NCBI RefSeq assembly: GCF_002994745.2
Contig: NC_037091.1
Coordinates: 39,678,112-39,742,111, forward strand
Reading direction: 5' to 3'
Source: Rosa chinensis
Lineage: Eukaryota; Streptophyta; Magnoliopsida; Rosales; Rosaceae
Length of the DNA stretch: 64,000 nt
Shown: positions 47,830-60,089 of the stretch, in pieces
How positions within the stretch are numbered: the first letter of the stretch is position 1
How the letters are laid out: the number at the start of each line of letters is the position of its first letter
The notes under the pieces: model-generated
Told to the model about the DNA's origin: nothing
Databases searched by the model: none
What the model saw: the letters and a program-made list of their open reading frames with translations, nothing else
Position numbers and translations under genes: made by a program

Positions 47830-48611
47830 ATGTAATTAATTATCTAAAGTGCTATACTTTTGTGTTCTCTACTGTTTTTCAGAGAGTAGGTACACCAAAT
47901 TATATACACTGATTGAAGTACTTATATGTCTAAACATCAAACAACGTAGGTTAGGCGCATTGCTTATAGTTTCTATCTTGCATTGCCTTTTGTTTCCTTT
48001 TCTTTTCTTTTCTTTTTTTCCTTTTTCCGTTGTATTGCTACTGATTAATTTTATAAGATACACACCTTCTAGAGCTTTCTCTAATGTGAAACCATCAACA
48101 TTCCATATCTTGACAATGTGGTCAAAAGAGGCAGTGGCCAGATATCTAAAATTATAAACCATTAAAAAAGTTATCCCAATCACAATTTACTGATTTAAAA
48201 ACTATTTGGCCCAGAAAGTAAGGTTTACATTAGATAAAGAAATTAGGCTTATTGAACTTGAGAGAGATGGAAAGGAAAACATAATAAACCAGTAAGTATT
48301 ATTTGATGTTTGGACTAAGGGATGAAGGTATAAAAAGGCAAAGTATATATTGGGCATTTACTTTAGGAATCAAACTTGTGGGGTTCATAGAACTTAGGTG
48401 AGAGTAGACATTTGAGGATACATCCTCTGTGTGCTTAAAGCTTATGAAGTGCCCAAAACTTGTCATAGTATGGAAGAAACGGTACTTGACATCAAAATGA
48501 ATTAAGGTAATGAATAATAGATTGCATGATTATTTGCTGTAGGTACTACCTGTGTCCCTCGTAACTATCGCCAAACATAGCAAGTCCCATGATTATTTAC
48601 TTTTTTTACTC
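47830..48611. other. Non-coding stretch with one captured exon
   Basis: Apart from the LST8-like exon at 48066-48145 I see no coding sequence. There is a T-rich pyrimidine stretch at about 47997-48030. Confidence 0.55.
48066..48145 (-). pseudogene. Single captured exon of an LST8-like WD40 gene
   Basis: The minus strand encodes [20 protein letters not shown] then LEKALEG, one WD40 repeat very like the TOR-complex subunit LST8. It is bounded by an AG acceptor (ATTTTAG|ATATCTGG) and a GT donor (TAGAAG|GTGTGTAT), so it is a genomic copy of one exon with intron edges. No neighbouring WD40 exons were found. It lies just after CACTA-2 coding sequence and may be a gene fragment captured by that element. 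It is not functional alone. Confidence 0.7.
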
Positions 48612-49110
48612 TTGATTAACCTCTGATGTAGCTTTTGATGATATAAATAAGTGTTTTCTTAATTAAATTGGTTTAATTTCTGTTGATCGATTCCTTATCC
48701 TATAATTAATTGAATTCTCTTACAAAAGATCATATTCAAGTTGTTTTTTCTAGCTGCAAATATGATGAACAATTATAATTCTATTAACATGACTCCAATG
48801 TCAAAAAATAAAAACATCAACAAACTATTATCAACTGAAAACCACCTCCTCATAATAAAATAGCAAACAATAAAGTTGAAGATGTGCCAAACCAAAATTT
48901 AAAAGATTAAGCTAAAGGTGTCCAAATTAGAACTATAAAAAATAAGCTAAGTGCATCTTCAACAAAGTAGCTAAAGCAAAGTTACATATAACTTTTAGTA
49001 AAATGGGCAGCTATATTTAGCTAGGAATTTTGAATAATTATATTTCTATCTCCTATTTTCTATATTCTTTATTCTAGACCATAATTTATGGTTTGATAAA
49101 ATATTTTAAA

Positions 49111-49758
49111 GGGTAAATTCTCATCCACCCATTTACCAAGGGGGTAATTCCCACTCACACAAACATCTTCAAAAATGGCAAAACAGACCTCACGATCAGC
49201 TCCTGACAAGTTGAAGGAAAGGGACAAATTTTCTGAAAATATTTTTGGCCTCATATGTCATGTATAGCAGCCTTTGTTTTCTATTGCATGTTAATTAGTT
49301 TTTTAGCTACATGTGTATATAGATTTCTAGTTCTCTACATGAAGCCTTGGTATTGTAATGCATGTTGTCTATTAGTGCATGGCAAGTTGTCTACACTTGC
49401 ATGCTAGTTTCATATGTCATTAGGTTTCTTTGAGGCATCACCACCTTACGATGGTTTTTGTACAAAACTAGCTAGAGCTAGTATAAGAAGTAGAATAGAT
49501 AGTAGATGGAGTACGCTGGAGAAGAAAAAATCTCAGTACCCATTGCCATCAACAGATCAACATCGTTTTGTCAGCAATAGGCAAGAAGAAACAAAGCAGT
49601 GATCTAAAAGGCAAGAGGCAAGAAAAAATCAAAGTAGCAATCAACTTGGAACATGCAAGGAATTTCTCAAAAAGCAAAGGACATCAATGTCTTTTCATAG
49701 CAAAGAGTTGTGTAACTGGGAAACATTGCCTAGTAACGGTGCAGATGAGAAATATCCC
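49111..49758. mobile_element. Mutator-like non-autonomous element with 9-bp duplication
   Basis: TATTTTAAA occurs at 49102-49110 and at 49759-49767, while the uninterrupted paralogue near 50905-50925 has it once. Ends are GGGTAAATTCTCATC and, inverted, GGGATATTTCTCATC. The 648-bp interior includes transcript-like sequence (an open frame at 49414-49602), but no family could be named; it may be captured host sequence. Confidence 0.85.
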
Positions 49759-50081
49759 TATTTTAAATAACTAGTATTGCTGGAGCAAAATTGTTAAACT
49801 TATAGCTATATTTCACCTTTTTTAGTTATAATGCTCAAAAGATGTTCTACATCAAAAGTTAAATTAATAAAGTTGGAATGATAAAAAAAAAAGAGAAATT
49901 TACTTTTCTTTGACCTCAAAGTAATTGTGATGTTGCATTTAATGTATCCAAATTTTTCTGTTGACTATAAATATAATATATCTTTTACTCCTATTTTAGA
50001 TTGGCCTTTTATTTAATATGTGTGTCTATATAATGATGACTGGGCTTTCATTTAATATTTAATATATTTTATATGTTATAG

Positions 50082-50354
50082 CTGATGAATTCAGTTATGC
50101 ATTTATAGTAGAAAAAGACTGGTTCAAATCAAACTTAACCAATGTAACCACCATAAGAGGTATGGAATCAGTTCCCGTAGTGTTGGGATGGTCAGATATT
50201 TCTTTGGTGAACAAAGATATCTTCGGAGTTGACAATTGGATAGACGTTTACATTAGCAATAGCAATAGTAGAATCAGAACTGATGATACACGCATATCCT
50301 TCTCCTGCTCAAAGGGCATTGGAGGAAATCCCTACCCTATTCATGGATGCCAAG
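50082..50354 (+). pseudogene. Exon fragment of a wall-associated-kinase-like receptor
   Basis: An AG acceptor at 50081 and a GT donor at 50355 flank an exon that encodes YAFIVEKDWFKSNLTNVTTI, MESVPVVLGW, then SFSCSKGIGGNPYPIHGCQ. In wall-associated kinases the extracellular part has the same DWF..NLT..MD.VPVVL and G.GNPY..GC order just before the EGF exon. No EGF, membrane or kinase exon is found. A remnant of about 45 bp of the same exon end recurs at 52815-52860 (GGIPYLIHGC). Confidence 0.65.
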
Positions 50355-51195
50355 GTAATCTAGCGCACATATTATTTTTTTTATGATAAAAAGGATATGA
50401 AAATGGTTATGGTGGTTTCTCTTAATTAGCCTCTGATGTAGCTTTTGATGATATAAATAAGTGTTTTTCTTAATTAAATTGGTTTAATTTCTGTTGATCG
50501 AGTCCTTATCCTATAATTAATTGAATTCTCTTACAAAAGATCAAATTCAAGTTGTTTTTCCTAGCTGCAAATATGATGAACAATTATAATTCTGTTAATA
50601 TGACTCCATTGTCAAAAAACAAAAATCATCAGCAAACTATTATCAATTCGAAACCACCTCTTCATAATAAAATAGCAAACAATAGAGCTGAAGATGTGCT
50701 AAACCAAAATTTAAAAGATTAAGCTAAAAGTGTTCCAAATTAGAACTATAAAAAATAAGCTACGAGCATCTTCAACAAAGTAGCTAAAGCAAAGTTATAT
50801 ATAACTTTTAGTAAAATGGGTAACTATATTTAGCTAGGAATTTTGAATAGTATATTTCTATCTCCTTTTTTTTTTCTTTATTCTAGACGATAATTTGATT
50901 TGATAAAATATTTTAAAATAACTAGTATTGCATGAGCAAAATTGTTAAACTTATAGCTATATTTTACCTTTTTTAGTTATTATAACATAAAATATAGCTT
51001 ATGTTGTTGAAAATGCTCAAAATGTTCTACACCAAAAGTTAAATTAATAAAGCTGGAATGATCAATGAAAATGAGAAATTTACTTTTCTTTAGCCTTGAA
51101 GTAATTGTGTTGTTGCATTTAATGTATCTAAATTTTTCTTTAGACTGTGAATATAATATATCTTTTACTTCTATTTTAGATTGGCCTTTTATTTA

Positions 51196-51231
<36 letters not shown>

Positions 51232-51278
51232 TAGGGGTATAAAATTAGGATATGATAATGTGTGTGTGTGTGTGTACA

Positions 51279-52741
51279 AGGCCCTTCTAGTAAGGGATCC
51301 CTTTTTTTGCATCTCAACTGTTTAGTTTTTTTGTCCTAATGTGTAGATTACTTCTCCAAATTTTTTGGCATTCAAAATGGCGATTTAAGATTATAAGTAT
51401 GAACGGTTCAAGTTTAACAGATTTGGTTCGTCTGTTAATTTAATCTAGTTTGAAACCTTAACGATCACCAATTTGGCTGAAAATTTGCAGAAATAATCTA
51501 CACATTAGGACCTAAAAGCTGAACGATTGAGATGCCGAAATGTGATCGAAAAGTTGGTCTAATTTCTTATGGGAACTTCTATTCATACCTCCAAAATTGG
51601 CATTTGGACCTCTCTTTTTTTCCAAGTAATAGTTGACTTTGTCAATTCATGTTAAATTACCAATAAAGACACAAAAGAGGAAAAAAAAGAGTTTTTTATT
51701 GTCAGACTCAACGTAGAGTTTTTTTTTTACCATGTTGAATGCACTAACGGACTAACCACCATTCAATATAGCTTTGTCTTTGGTTAACCCATGATCTTAT
51801 AGTTTGCATCTAACACTGATTTGGTGCTTGTTTTAGTTAGTAGCTCTTTACTTATTTTTTTTATTTCCGCTCACATGTACATGTCCATAAGTTAAGACTA
51901 GCATAGTAGAGATTTCACGACTCTTTCAATAGGTAGGGTATGATTGACATTTGGTCAGATATCGGGCTTAGAATCTCAGCAACAAGAGGAACATATCATC
52001 CTAGTGGTGATACCACGATAGAAAACAGAGGTATATATAAAAGAAATTAACAAAATGATGAATCTTCTATGAAATCTCACTGAAAAATGATTGTAATATC
52101 ACTCTAATATCAAATGCCAATTATAATCTGTCTCAATTCACTTATATCTATATTATAGGGACAAGTAATGGTATGGTTAGGTGTTTTATGCTAACTGTGT
52201 GGACAACTCACTTGTATCATATCCATATATTCCAACAAAGAAAGTTGCCACTAGCAAATCTTGCGGAGGCTGGGGAGTTGTAGTCATTCATCTAGGTATT
52301 GATTTGTTTTTCACTCCGGCTTCCATCTTGCTTTTGTTTAGTTTAACATCGACTGTACATATATAAATCTCGTTTGCTTTCCTTTTACTTGTTTCCACAA
52401 TGGAAATATCGCTACTAGAGTAAATGAGAAAGCAAGAAGAAGCATATGAGGTCATGATGAAGAAGAACACAATAACAGAAAATGGTTTTTTACATTGAGT
52501 AAATTTGGAGGTATGAATAAAACCTTTATAAAGAAAAAAAAAAGTCTTTTATTGATTTTATTGGACGATAGGCATTGTGAGAAAATTAGGGAGGTGTAGA
52601 TAGCAAATTGGTTATTTGTAAAAGTAAGTTGGAGGTCTATTAATTGAGGAGGTCTAAATGCTAATTTTGGAGGTATGAATAGAAACTCCCATGTCTTATC
52701 CCTATAAAAACTAAAAAAAGTGATCCCTTAGTTGAAGGGCC

Positions 52742-52744
<3 letters not shown>
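51279..52744. mobile_element. MITE related to 2681-3078, split by a nested element
   Basis: Inverted ends AGGCCCTTCTAGTAAGGGATC and GAGGGCCCTTCAACTAAGGGA lie between a (TG)n tract and a (TA)n tract. The core shares blocks with the MITE at 2681-3078 (GCATCTCAACTGTTTAG, CTAATGTGTAGAT and the inverted copy). A Mutator-like element at 51571-52690 interrupts its right arm. Confidence 0.75.
51571..52690. mobile_element. Mutator-like non-autonomous element nested in a MITE
   Basis: The left end GGGAACTTCTATTCATACCT and the inverted right end GGGAGTTTCTATTCATACCT continue as about 45-bp inverted repeats. Flanks ATTTCTTAT (51562-51570) and ATGTCTTAT (52691-52699) form a 9-bp duplication with one mismatch. 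The interior (about 51920-52480) has open stretches (KQEEAYEVMMKKN) that could be captured host sequence, but I do not recognise the gene. Confidence 0.85.

Positions 52745-52788
<44 letters not shown>
52745..52788. repeat. (TA)n microsatellite
   Basis: About 22 TA repeats at the right edge of the MITE, matching the TA flanks of the related MITE at 2681-3078. Confidence 0.9.
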
Positions 52789-52792
<4 letters not shown>

Positions 52793-53189
52793 TGATGATT
52801 GAGCTTTCATTTAATATTTAAAGGGCTTTGGTGGAATTCCCTACCTTATTCATGGATGCTAAGGTAATCTAGCACGCATATTATTTTTTTATGATAAAGA
52901 CGATATGAAAATGGTTATGGTGGTTTCTCTTGATTAGCCTCTTATGTAGCTTTTGATGATATAAATGAGTGTTTTCTTAACCAAATTGGTTTAATTTTCG
53001 TTGATCGAGTCCTTATCCTATAATTAATTGAATTCTCTTACAAAAGATCATATTCAAGTTATTTTTTTCTAGCTGCAAAAACAATATAATTTTGTTAATA
53101 TGACTCCAGTGTCAAAAAATAAAAATCATTAGCAAACTACTATCAAATGGAAACCACCGCCTCATAACATCTTCAAATTGAATTTTGAT

Positions 53190-53694
53190 GGTTTTGCATG
53201 TCCATCAAAATAACGATGGACCTGCAGGTTTTATTATTAGAAATGATCGAGGCATTCTAGTTTTGGCATCTTGAAAAGATTGGCATTATGACTATTCTTA
53301 ATTCAGAAGCACTTGCACTTCGAGCTGGTCTCCATGCTTCCTACTTCATGGTCTAACCAAAATAAAAGTGAAAGGTGATTCAAAGATTCTTATAGACAAC
53401 ATCAACAATTGTATAGCAATTCCATGGAGCATCAGAAAACTTGTTCATGATATCAAGATAATGGCTTCCCTGTTTGATGATATTGAATTTCAACATATAT
53501 GGCGAGAGGAAAATTTTGTGGCTGACTCCTTGGCAAATTTGGGACATACAGTTTGCTTGGCAAGGTGGAATCATGCTTTACCTTTATCTACTATTAATGC
53601 TTTCAATTTTGATTTTCATAATATAGGTTGTATTAAGGTTTTAAATTGTAATTTCTTTTCTTCTTCTATAAAAAAAATTCAAAATATCCATTAA
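53190..53694 (+). pseudogene. RNase H-like (RVT_3) fragment
   Basis: Frames give NDGPAGFIIRNDRGI, then after a stop and a shift VKGDSKILIDNINNC and WSIRKLVHDIKIMAS, FQHIWREENFVADSLANLGH. This is the RNase H-type domain found in plant non-LTR retroelement genes and their host relatives (the GDS and ADSLAN motifs are visible). Stops in the first half and loss of everything upstream make it a fragment. Confidence 0.7.
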
Positions 53695-53699
53695 TTATT

Positions 53700-54392
53700 A
53701 ATATCCGTATTAAGTAGACAAATTTTTTTGTTGTTTCCAATGATGTAGACTGATTAAATGGATATGCTCATTAGTTAGAAGATGAAGGTGGATGAATGAT
53801 GGTGATTACCTAATATATGTGGGTTTGGACTCAAATTTTTTTGTACCGCTATTTATTTTATTATATTTTATTGAATTAATTCTTCCATTCACAAAAGACT
53901 ATGAACTTCATTATTATTATTTTTTTCGAAATAGAGTCATTGCAGCTACTCTTAAACCTTGATTAATGAAACTACAGAATACAAAGAGGGGACATAGAGC
54001 CTGAACCCTAGATTACAATAATCATTAAGAGAACGTCCCACAGTAATAACAAGAGTCTCCACTAAATCTATATATTTTAACAAGTATCGATTAGAAAAGA
54101 GTGTTCTACTAAAAATTCCATTTTCTTTGATATAAAAGTGACATAACGAAAATATAGCTCGATTAGGAAGCATCATTACAAAAGACATAGATTTTCTACT
54201 ATGTTGTCACTCGAGAATAAATCTGGCGACATTACATTTCATTTGCCACTAAGAAGTTCCAACCATTTCACAATGATCAGCCTTGCTAGGACAAACAAGA
54301 CACATAAAGTGCATAGAACGGCACAAGAAATATTAGTATTAGTGGGATTAGTGCTAAGAAATAAGGATAGCAAAATCCAGTCTAACCAAAAT
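53700..54392. other. AT-rich stretch without recognisable gene
   Basis: No supported gene. A minus-strand frame at 53952-54188 (FSLCHFYIKENGIFSRTLFS) could be retroelement-derived, but I cannot name a family. Confidence 0.5.
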
Positions 54393-55314
54393 ATGGGGGA
54401 GAGGATCCTCTCCTGAGCTTCCTAAGCTTTCTACCACAAACTGACATGTGTGTATAATTACATCTAATGGCTCTCATTGACTCTCATGCTACAAGATGCA
54501 TCTAACAGTTCTAATCTTTTATTTTTTCAATCCTTCCTCTGACCAAGTAATGCTCCTTCATTAGTCAATCAATGAAGAAGTGGAAATAGAGAATCTCTTA
54601 TACTCATTTGAGTTTTATCTCAGCAAACGCCTCATATCTCTTCCTCTCTGAAATCAAACCACAAGAAGAAGACTAAGATCAGTCGGCGGATCTCCAGCCA
54701 TTAGTCCTTGTTAATAATCACCATTCTCCACCTCATCTCCCGCAACCCACAACTTCTCTCTTCCTTGCGATTTCTACACTGGAGATCCACTTTCTATCAA
54801 ATTGAACAAATTGTCACCTACAAAGACACAACACCCATATGACTACTACATGGGTTCATGGGTGTAAACTTTCCATCATAGTTATTGCTAGCCAATAGTT
54901 TGAGAGATATTGAATTATTATTATTTTTTTTTTTTGAAAGAGAGAGATATTGAATTATTGGGCTACAACAGATGTGAAAGATTCCAAGTTTAGGCATCTG
55001 CCCAATCTTAGACATGATAAGATTAGAAGAATGAAGAATCTAATTTATATAGGATCTGAGTTTTATGGTGATAACCATGTCAATTATGGAAATGGATCAA
55101 GTAGGAAGGCACGACCTCTACTCCCTGCTTTGAAAAAAAAAAGCATATTGAGGAGGCATAGAACCTGATTGAATGGAAGAATAGAAGAAAGAGAAATGGA
55201 AGGAAAAGAGAAGGGAATGTGGACCATCAGATCTAACAATGGACACGTGTCAGTTTGTGGCAGAAAGCTTAGGAAACTTAGCTAGATAAGGAGCTCACGA
55301 GAGAGTCCTCTCCC
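54393..55314. mobile_element. Mutator-like non-autonomous element
   Basis: Inverted ends GGGGGAGAGGATCCTCTCC and GGGAGAGGACTCTCTCGTGA continue as matching subterminal DNA (CTTTCTACCACAAACTGACA and its inverted copy). AACCAAAAT (54384-54392) and AACCAAAAC (55315-55323) form a 9-bp duplication with one mismatch. The interior is non-coding apart from short open frames of unknown origin. Confidence 0.75.
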
Positions 55315-55503
55315 AACCAAAACACCTAGCGCAAAGGTGTGGCCTGCACACCCACCTCCAAGCAAGAAATCTAATGAAGTACGAAAGCCACAAGAACCAT
55401 GACACCATCGTCTGTGCAACAGCCTAACGCCAGCGAAACCACTTCATATTCGCCCCACCACACCGCCACAATGACTCCTCTTCATTGTCAGTTGCCGCTC
55501 AAC

Positions 55504-58158
55504 TGTCAGGCCCCAAATTCCAATCACAATTAAAAATACAAAATCAATCAAACACAAGAATTCCAAGTGTGATAGTTCGGACATCAAACAAAATTAGCTT
55601 ACTATACAGTGGAAGTCTTAATAACAGTAAAGCTACAAAATTGGCTTCCTACTCGATCAGCTGCTATAAGGTCTCAGCTTCAGTCACGATTTCCCTGACC
55701 TGTAGGATCAATCCCTACACCATCGAATAGTGTACCAAGTTGCCACACAACAAACCCAGTAAGCTTATGAAAGCTTATATGAGTAAACTCAAAACCATAA
55801 ATCAGAAATACATTCTTAAGTCACCTTAACCTAAACAACGATAAGCACATAACTCACAACTACAATCAATAGTTTCATAACCTTCCATAACATGCTTACG
55901 TAGGTCAACACGTGACTAAAACCATATGCTCAAATTCTCAACCTAGCATCCAATTACACAAATAATCAAACCATCAACAAATAAAACCAAGAAGAAAACA
56001 AGGCAATCACAATTCAAAACAAAGTGAAACAATTCACAGTAACCCCTACGTATAGTTCTAGTACAGGATGTTACAATAAAGGAAACAATTCAAGTCATCG
56101 AAATCATCACAACCCCATACTCTGACATCTGTAGGTAGCTCCGACCATCACAGCAGTCCTCTCGATCGTTGTTAACTTAATAACAATTCAACTCCTCTAC
56201 AAAGCAATCATCACGCTGATCATCACATAGATTTCACCGATCATCACACAGATAGCGATCATCCTACTGATCATCACACAGATTTCACCAATCATCACAC
56301 AAATAGCAATCATCCAACTGATCATCACATAGATTTCACCGATCATCACATAAATAGCAATCATCCAACTGATCATCACACAGATTTCACCGATTCATTA
56401 CACAGATATTCCTACACAAGCTTTACATGATAATCATCACGAAGATTCATCACACTGATGTCATCGATTCATTACACAAATATTCCTTCACAAGCTTTAC
56501 ATGATAATCATCACAAAGATTCATCACACTGATGTCATCGATTCATTACACATATATTCCTACATAAGCTACCATATCTTAAATCACCAATTAAGATAGT
56601 CATACAAGACTCATGGTATCTCAACAGATGAAATTCTACAATCACAACTCAATACACAATTTCACCATTCTCAAACAATAATGAACTCATTTCAAAATAT
56701 TGTTCACATCACAACGAAGCCACCAGTACATATATATCTCACATAAATATATATATATATATATATGTAGTCATCCACTCAGGAATGCTACTAAAACCAA
56801 CTATAGTCACAGTTAAACTAATAACTCCAAGACAATATGGTAACTATGCTCATAACGAATATCGTGAGATTTACTCACCTCTGAATCCCGCTGTGTCTTC
56901 ACACGCTAACCAAGATAAGCACAATCATCCCAATCCGCTCAACACAACTCTATCAAGTACCTAATCACATACGGTCCCAACTTAGTACACGAATCACAAG
57001 CAATTAAAGTCTGAAACCCCCGTTTTGAATCACAAGCAATTAAAACCACAAAAGTGATGCCAATCGAGGCGAAACCACATCCTAGACCACCTAAAGCCTC
57101 TGGAATACTTCTATGATCGATATGTCAAAACCACAAGTCGATCGAACACTCGAATCCTCATGGATAGAATAATCGAATGGTTCGAAACCGTAAAAATCAT
57201 AACATAATCATACGATCACCAAAAATTACGTATTATATATCAAAACGCTCGCATCAACGAGTAAATGATATATAAAACCAGAAACTGTCCTTTACATGGC
57301 CGGAACACCACAAAATCGTCACCATAGGCTGTTGCACAACGACCACCAGTCAAAACTTAAAACCACATCAATCCGACCGTCCAAAATGTTAAGAATACCA
57401 TGTAGAGAAACTTTAATACTTGGGGTTCAAGCTAACTTGGTCTCGATCGCCGCCTATCCCCGTCCAAAGCCTAATAGTTATTGTTCACGTTGAGTTGCAA
57501 CTCCACACTGAGAATCGCTCAAAACCACCACCAAGGATCGACAGGGAGGCTTTTACGACACAAACATGCTTTGTTTCAAGCCTAGCCGTCGCTAGAGGAG
57601 TGAATTTCGGCCGGGTCTGACTACACTCGTCTTCGCCGCCTTGCAGCGTCGTCGTGGGTGAGAATCGCCTCTAGAGGCCGCTGTAGGGAGGAGCGGAATA
57701 AAGAGGCGAAGTGGTGTAGGTTGGTTTCACCGTCGGAGGTCGCCAGAGATCGGAGAAAGTATGGGTCGGGTTTGAGGGTTTGGGTTGGATCAAGTGTAAA
57801 GAGGAGAGAGAACAGAGCGTTTGGAAGGTTTACGGTTTTGGCAAGTTTCCAAAATAGTAAATTTCTGATTTACTCAAAACAGAAACCCTATTTATAGAAA
57901 TTTCCAAAAATAGTACAAACTTCCGCTGACTATAACTTTCTCATACGAACTCCGTTTTTCGCGTGTATTAACAAACTCGTATCGACGCGCTCTATTACTT
58001 TCATGAAGGAAGTTTTTGGAGAAACTCAACGAATAAAAATTCAACATTTCCGAAACACTTCCGCCTCACCCACGAACCACAAAATAGTCCAACAACTACT
58101 AATTAAATTCTGAAACAATCCTCAGAAAATAATAATGAAATTTAGGGGTATCCTGTCA
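55504..58158 (-). mobile_element. Solo LTR-type element, 2.65 kb, minus orientation
   Basis: On the minus strand it starts TGACAGGATACCCCTAAATT and ends TTTGGGGCCTGACA. It carries the family block near 58020-57900 (TTCATGAAAGTAATAGAGCG, CGGAGTTCGTATGAGAAAGT) and TATAAATAGG near 57893. The downstream part contains tandem repeats (56200-56550). No clear 5-bp duplication was found (flanks TCAAC and AACTA). No second LTR or coding region. Confidence 0.7.
56200..56550. repeat. Two tandem repeats inside the LTR
   Basis: First part (about 56200-56395): three or more units of about 58 bp containing GATCATCACA and AGATTTCACCGATCATCACA. Second part (about 56392-56550): two units of about 90 bp with CACAAGCTTTACATGATAATC and ATCACACTGATGTCATCGAT. 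An open frame through it is a repeat artefact. Confidence 0.85.
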
Positions 58159-60089
58159 AACTATTCTAGCGGTATGTGTATCACTGCCCTTGCTCTAACC
58201 TCTCTATCACTCTACCTGTAGCCTTCTGCACCTCCACTGGACCTTACTACTAGTCACGATCTCTAAAGGATGGATTGGGTCTGAAATGGATCACCCAAAA
58301 CCAATCTTCCACCACGCTGACTACACCCCAACCCATGTATAAAAGACTCACTAGATCTTCCTACCTGACATATCAGTCTGACGACGGAGAAGGGAACGGA
58401 TGAAGTTTTGCTCAACTGTGTATGCGGCACTCTTTAGGGAGTGGAGAGAAAAAAACGTGAACTTCATCTTTTTACAACAGTATATTTTTTGAATCTGTGA
58501 TGAAGAGTTCTATAAAATATCGCAATTTCAAGCCTCAAACAATTTTCTTTTGTTTTAATCAATTTATCAATTATTACAACTCAATTGTTTTTGTTGTTTT
58601 CCAAAACTCAATCAAGTAATCAACTATACCACACCCTTTACAGAGAGACCTTGATTATATTCTTCACAAGTTATTCTTAAGGCACTTCAGTTTGAAAATT
58701 TTACTTTGGTTAAACTTGTATTAACTAATTGAGATTTATCATGACGAGTTTTTCAAATATGTCACAAGAAGGTAACAAGTGAGGCATGACCATGATATGG
58801 ATTCCACACCCAAAATCTGCAATCACATGTGAAGTATGTTCTTGCGAAAGCCGTTCGAGCCCAATTGTTTCAAGAAATAACCAACATTCTCTGAGATACA
58901 GTAACTCTTTTGGCCGACAAAATTTGAATATAATTTTCAACTAAGAAGCTCAATCAAGCGGTTAGACAATATATTCTTGTAATACGAGGAAAAAATAGTT
59001 TGATTATTTGAGTTTTGATCTTTTTACTATTTTATGAGAATTTTATAATACAATTTAATTTTCCTTAGATATCAATTTAATCATAATGTTAAACAAATTC
59101 TCTATTTCATTTTATTTATTTATTGGAACTTCAAGTTTATTCATCGAAAAGTTGCGGAGTGACAAATACGTCTAAGAAACAACTTAAACATGATGCGTTT
59201 AATGACAAATCAATGATGGTAGTTTCTAGTTCCATTGATTTTTGACAATAACGAGGGACTGTAGGTTAAGCTGTTGTATGCCTGTAAGGCACTCGCTTCC
59301 AGATTCAATCTTTGTTTTAGGAGAAATCATTGATTTTGGGCTACAAGCATAAATCCTTACCCTAGGAGGAAACATTGACTTTGAGCTCAAGTTACTAGCA
59401 TCAATTCTTGCCCTAAGAGAAGTCATTGACTTTGATCTCTAGCTTCGAGCATCAATCCTTGCCCATAAAAGCAACATTGACTATGAGATTACGTAAAGTT
59501 TTTGGCCCATTTAGGTTTTGCTTTGACCTAACTTTTCTTGGTCACTACATCCTAGTTCTTCCCAGAGTGAGAAGTGCGGTTGTTTTATGATGAAACTCTT
59601 ATTATTACAGTTGGAAACAAGTCATTAGTATCAACAATATATGAGGACTTGGATTTGGGCACTGCCCCTTTTTTGATAGGTGAAATGACATGAAAATTTC
59701 TTAACCCTAAGTTCATAGTTTTTAGTTGTCGATTCCAATGCCTACATTTAATGTACTGATTGCATTAGAGAATAGCTGAAGTTATTACTTATGTGATATC
59801 TCTTATTATCGTGTGACATCATGTATAATCTTCGAGTTTAACTCTTTTTTTTAGGGGAAATTGTCAACTCTTTATTCAAGACTTAATTGAAATTACAATC
59901 AGAAGAAAGTACATCAAGAATAAAATTTGGGGAATATTTTCCCAAACTAAAGAAGATCTAGACATTGATGCAAAAGAAACTAAAAGAGTGAGACACAAAA
60001 TTAGCTTGACGATAAGCATGCTTGAACATAGAACCTGTGATGAAATTCAACCTCTCTATGATGTCATCATCACTTACCTCACTTCCGAC
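58159..60089. other. Intergenic stretch without recognisable gene
   Basis: About 1.9 kb, mostly AT-rich. A loosely repeated segment at 59270-59480 contains several copies of an ATTGACTTTGA-type string with CATCAATCCTTGCCC. No open frame shows family features. Confidence 0.5.

Larger units (their letters stand above)
48612..53170. repeat. Partly tandem, diverged duplication, three copies
   Basis: The block CTCTGATGTAGCTTTTGATG and the 400-500 bp after it recur at 48620, 50432 and 52943 (third copy shorter). Sequences after them (AGCAAAATTGTTAAACTTAT) recur at 49785 and 50936, and the exon end with GTAATCTAGC recurs at 50351 and 52860. The original unit was about 1 kb, enlarged by later insertions (49111-49758 in copy one, 51279-52744 in copy two). 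Confidence 0.85.

Noticed and set aside
47869..48183. A 104-residue WD40 protein
   Set aside because: Only 80 bp match a WD40 exon and splice signals bound it; the rest of the frame is intron and Lys-rich low complexity.
56197..56550. Regularly spaced repeats that might be a CRISPR array
   Set aside because: Repeat and spacer are not distinct; units are plain tandem copies inside a plant LTR.
57296..57897. Overlapping plus-strand frames of 60-80 residues
   Set aside because: They lie in the leader part of the minus-oriented LTR and show no conserved motif.
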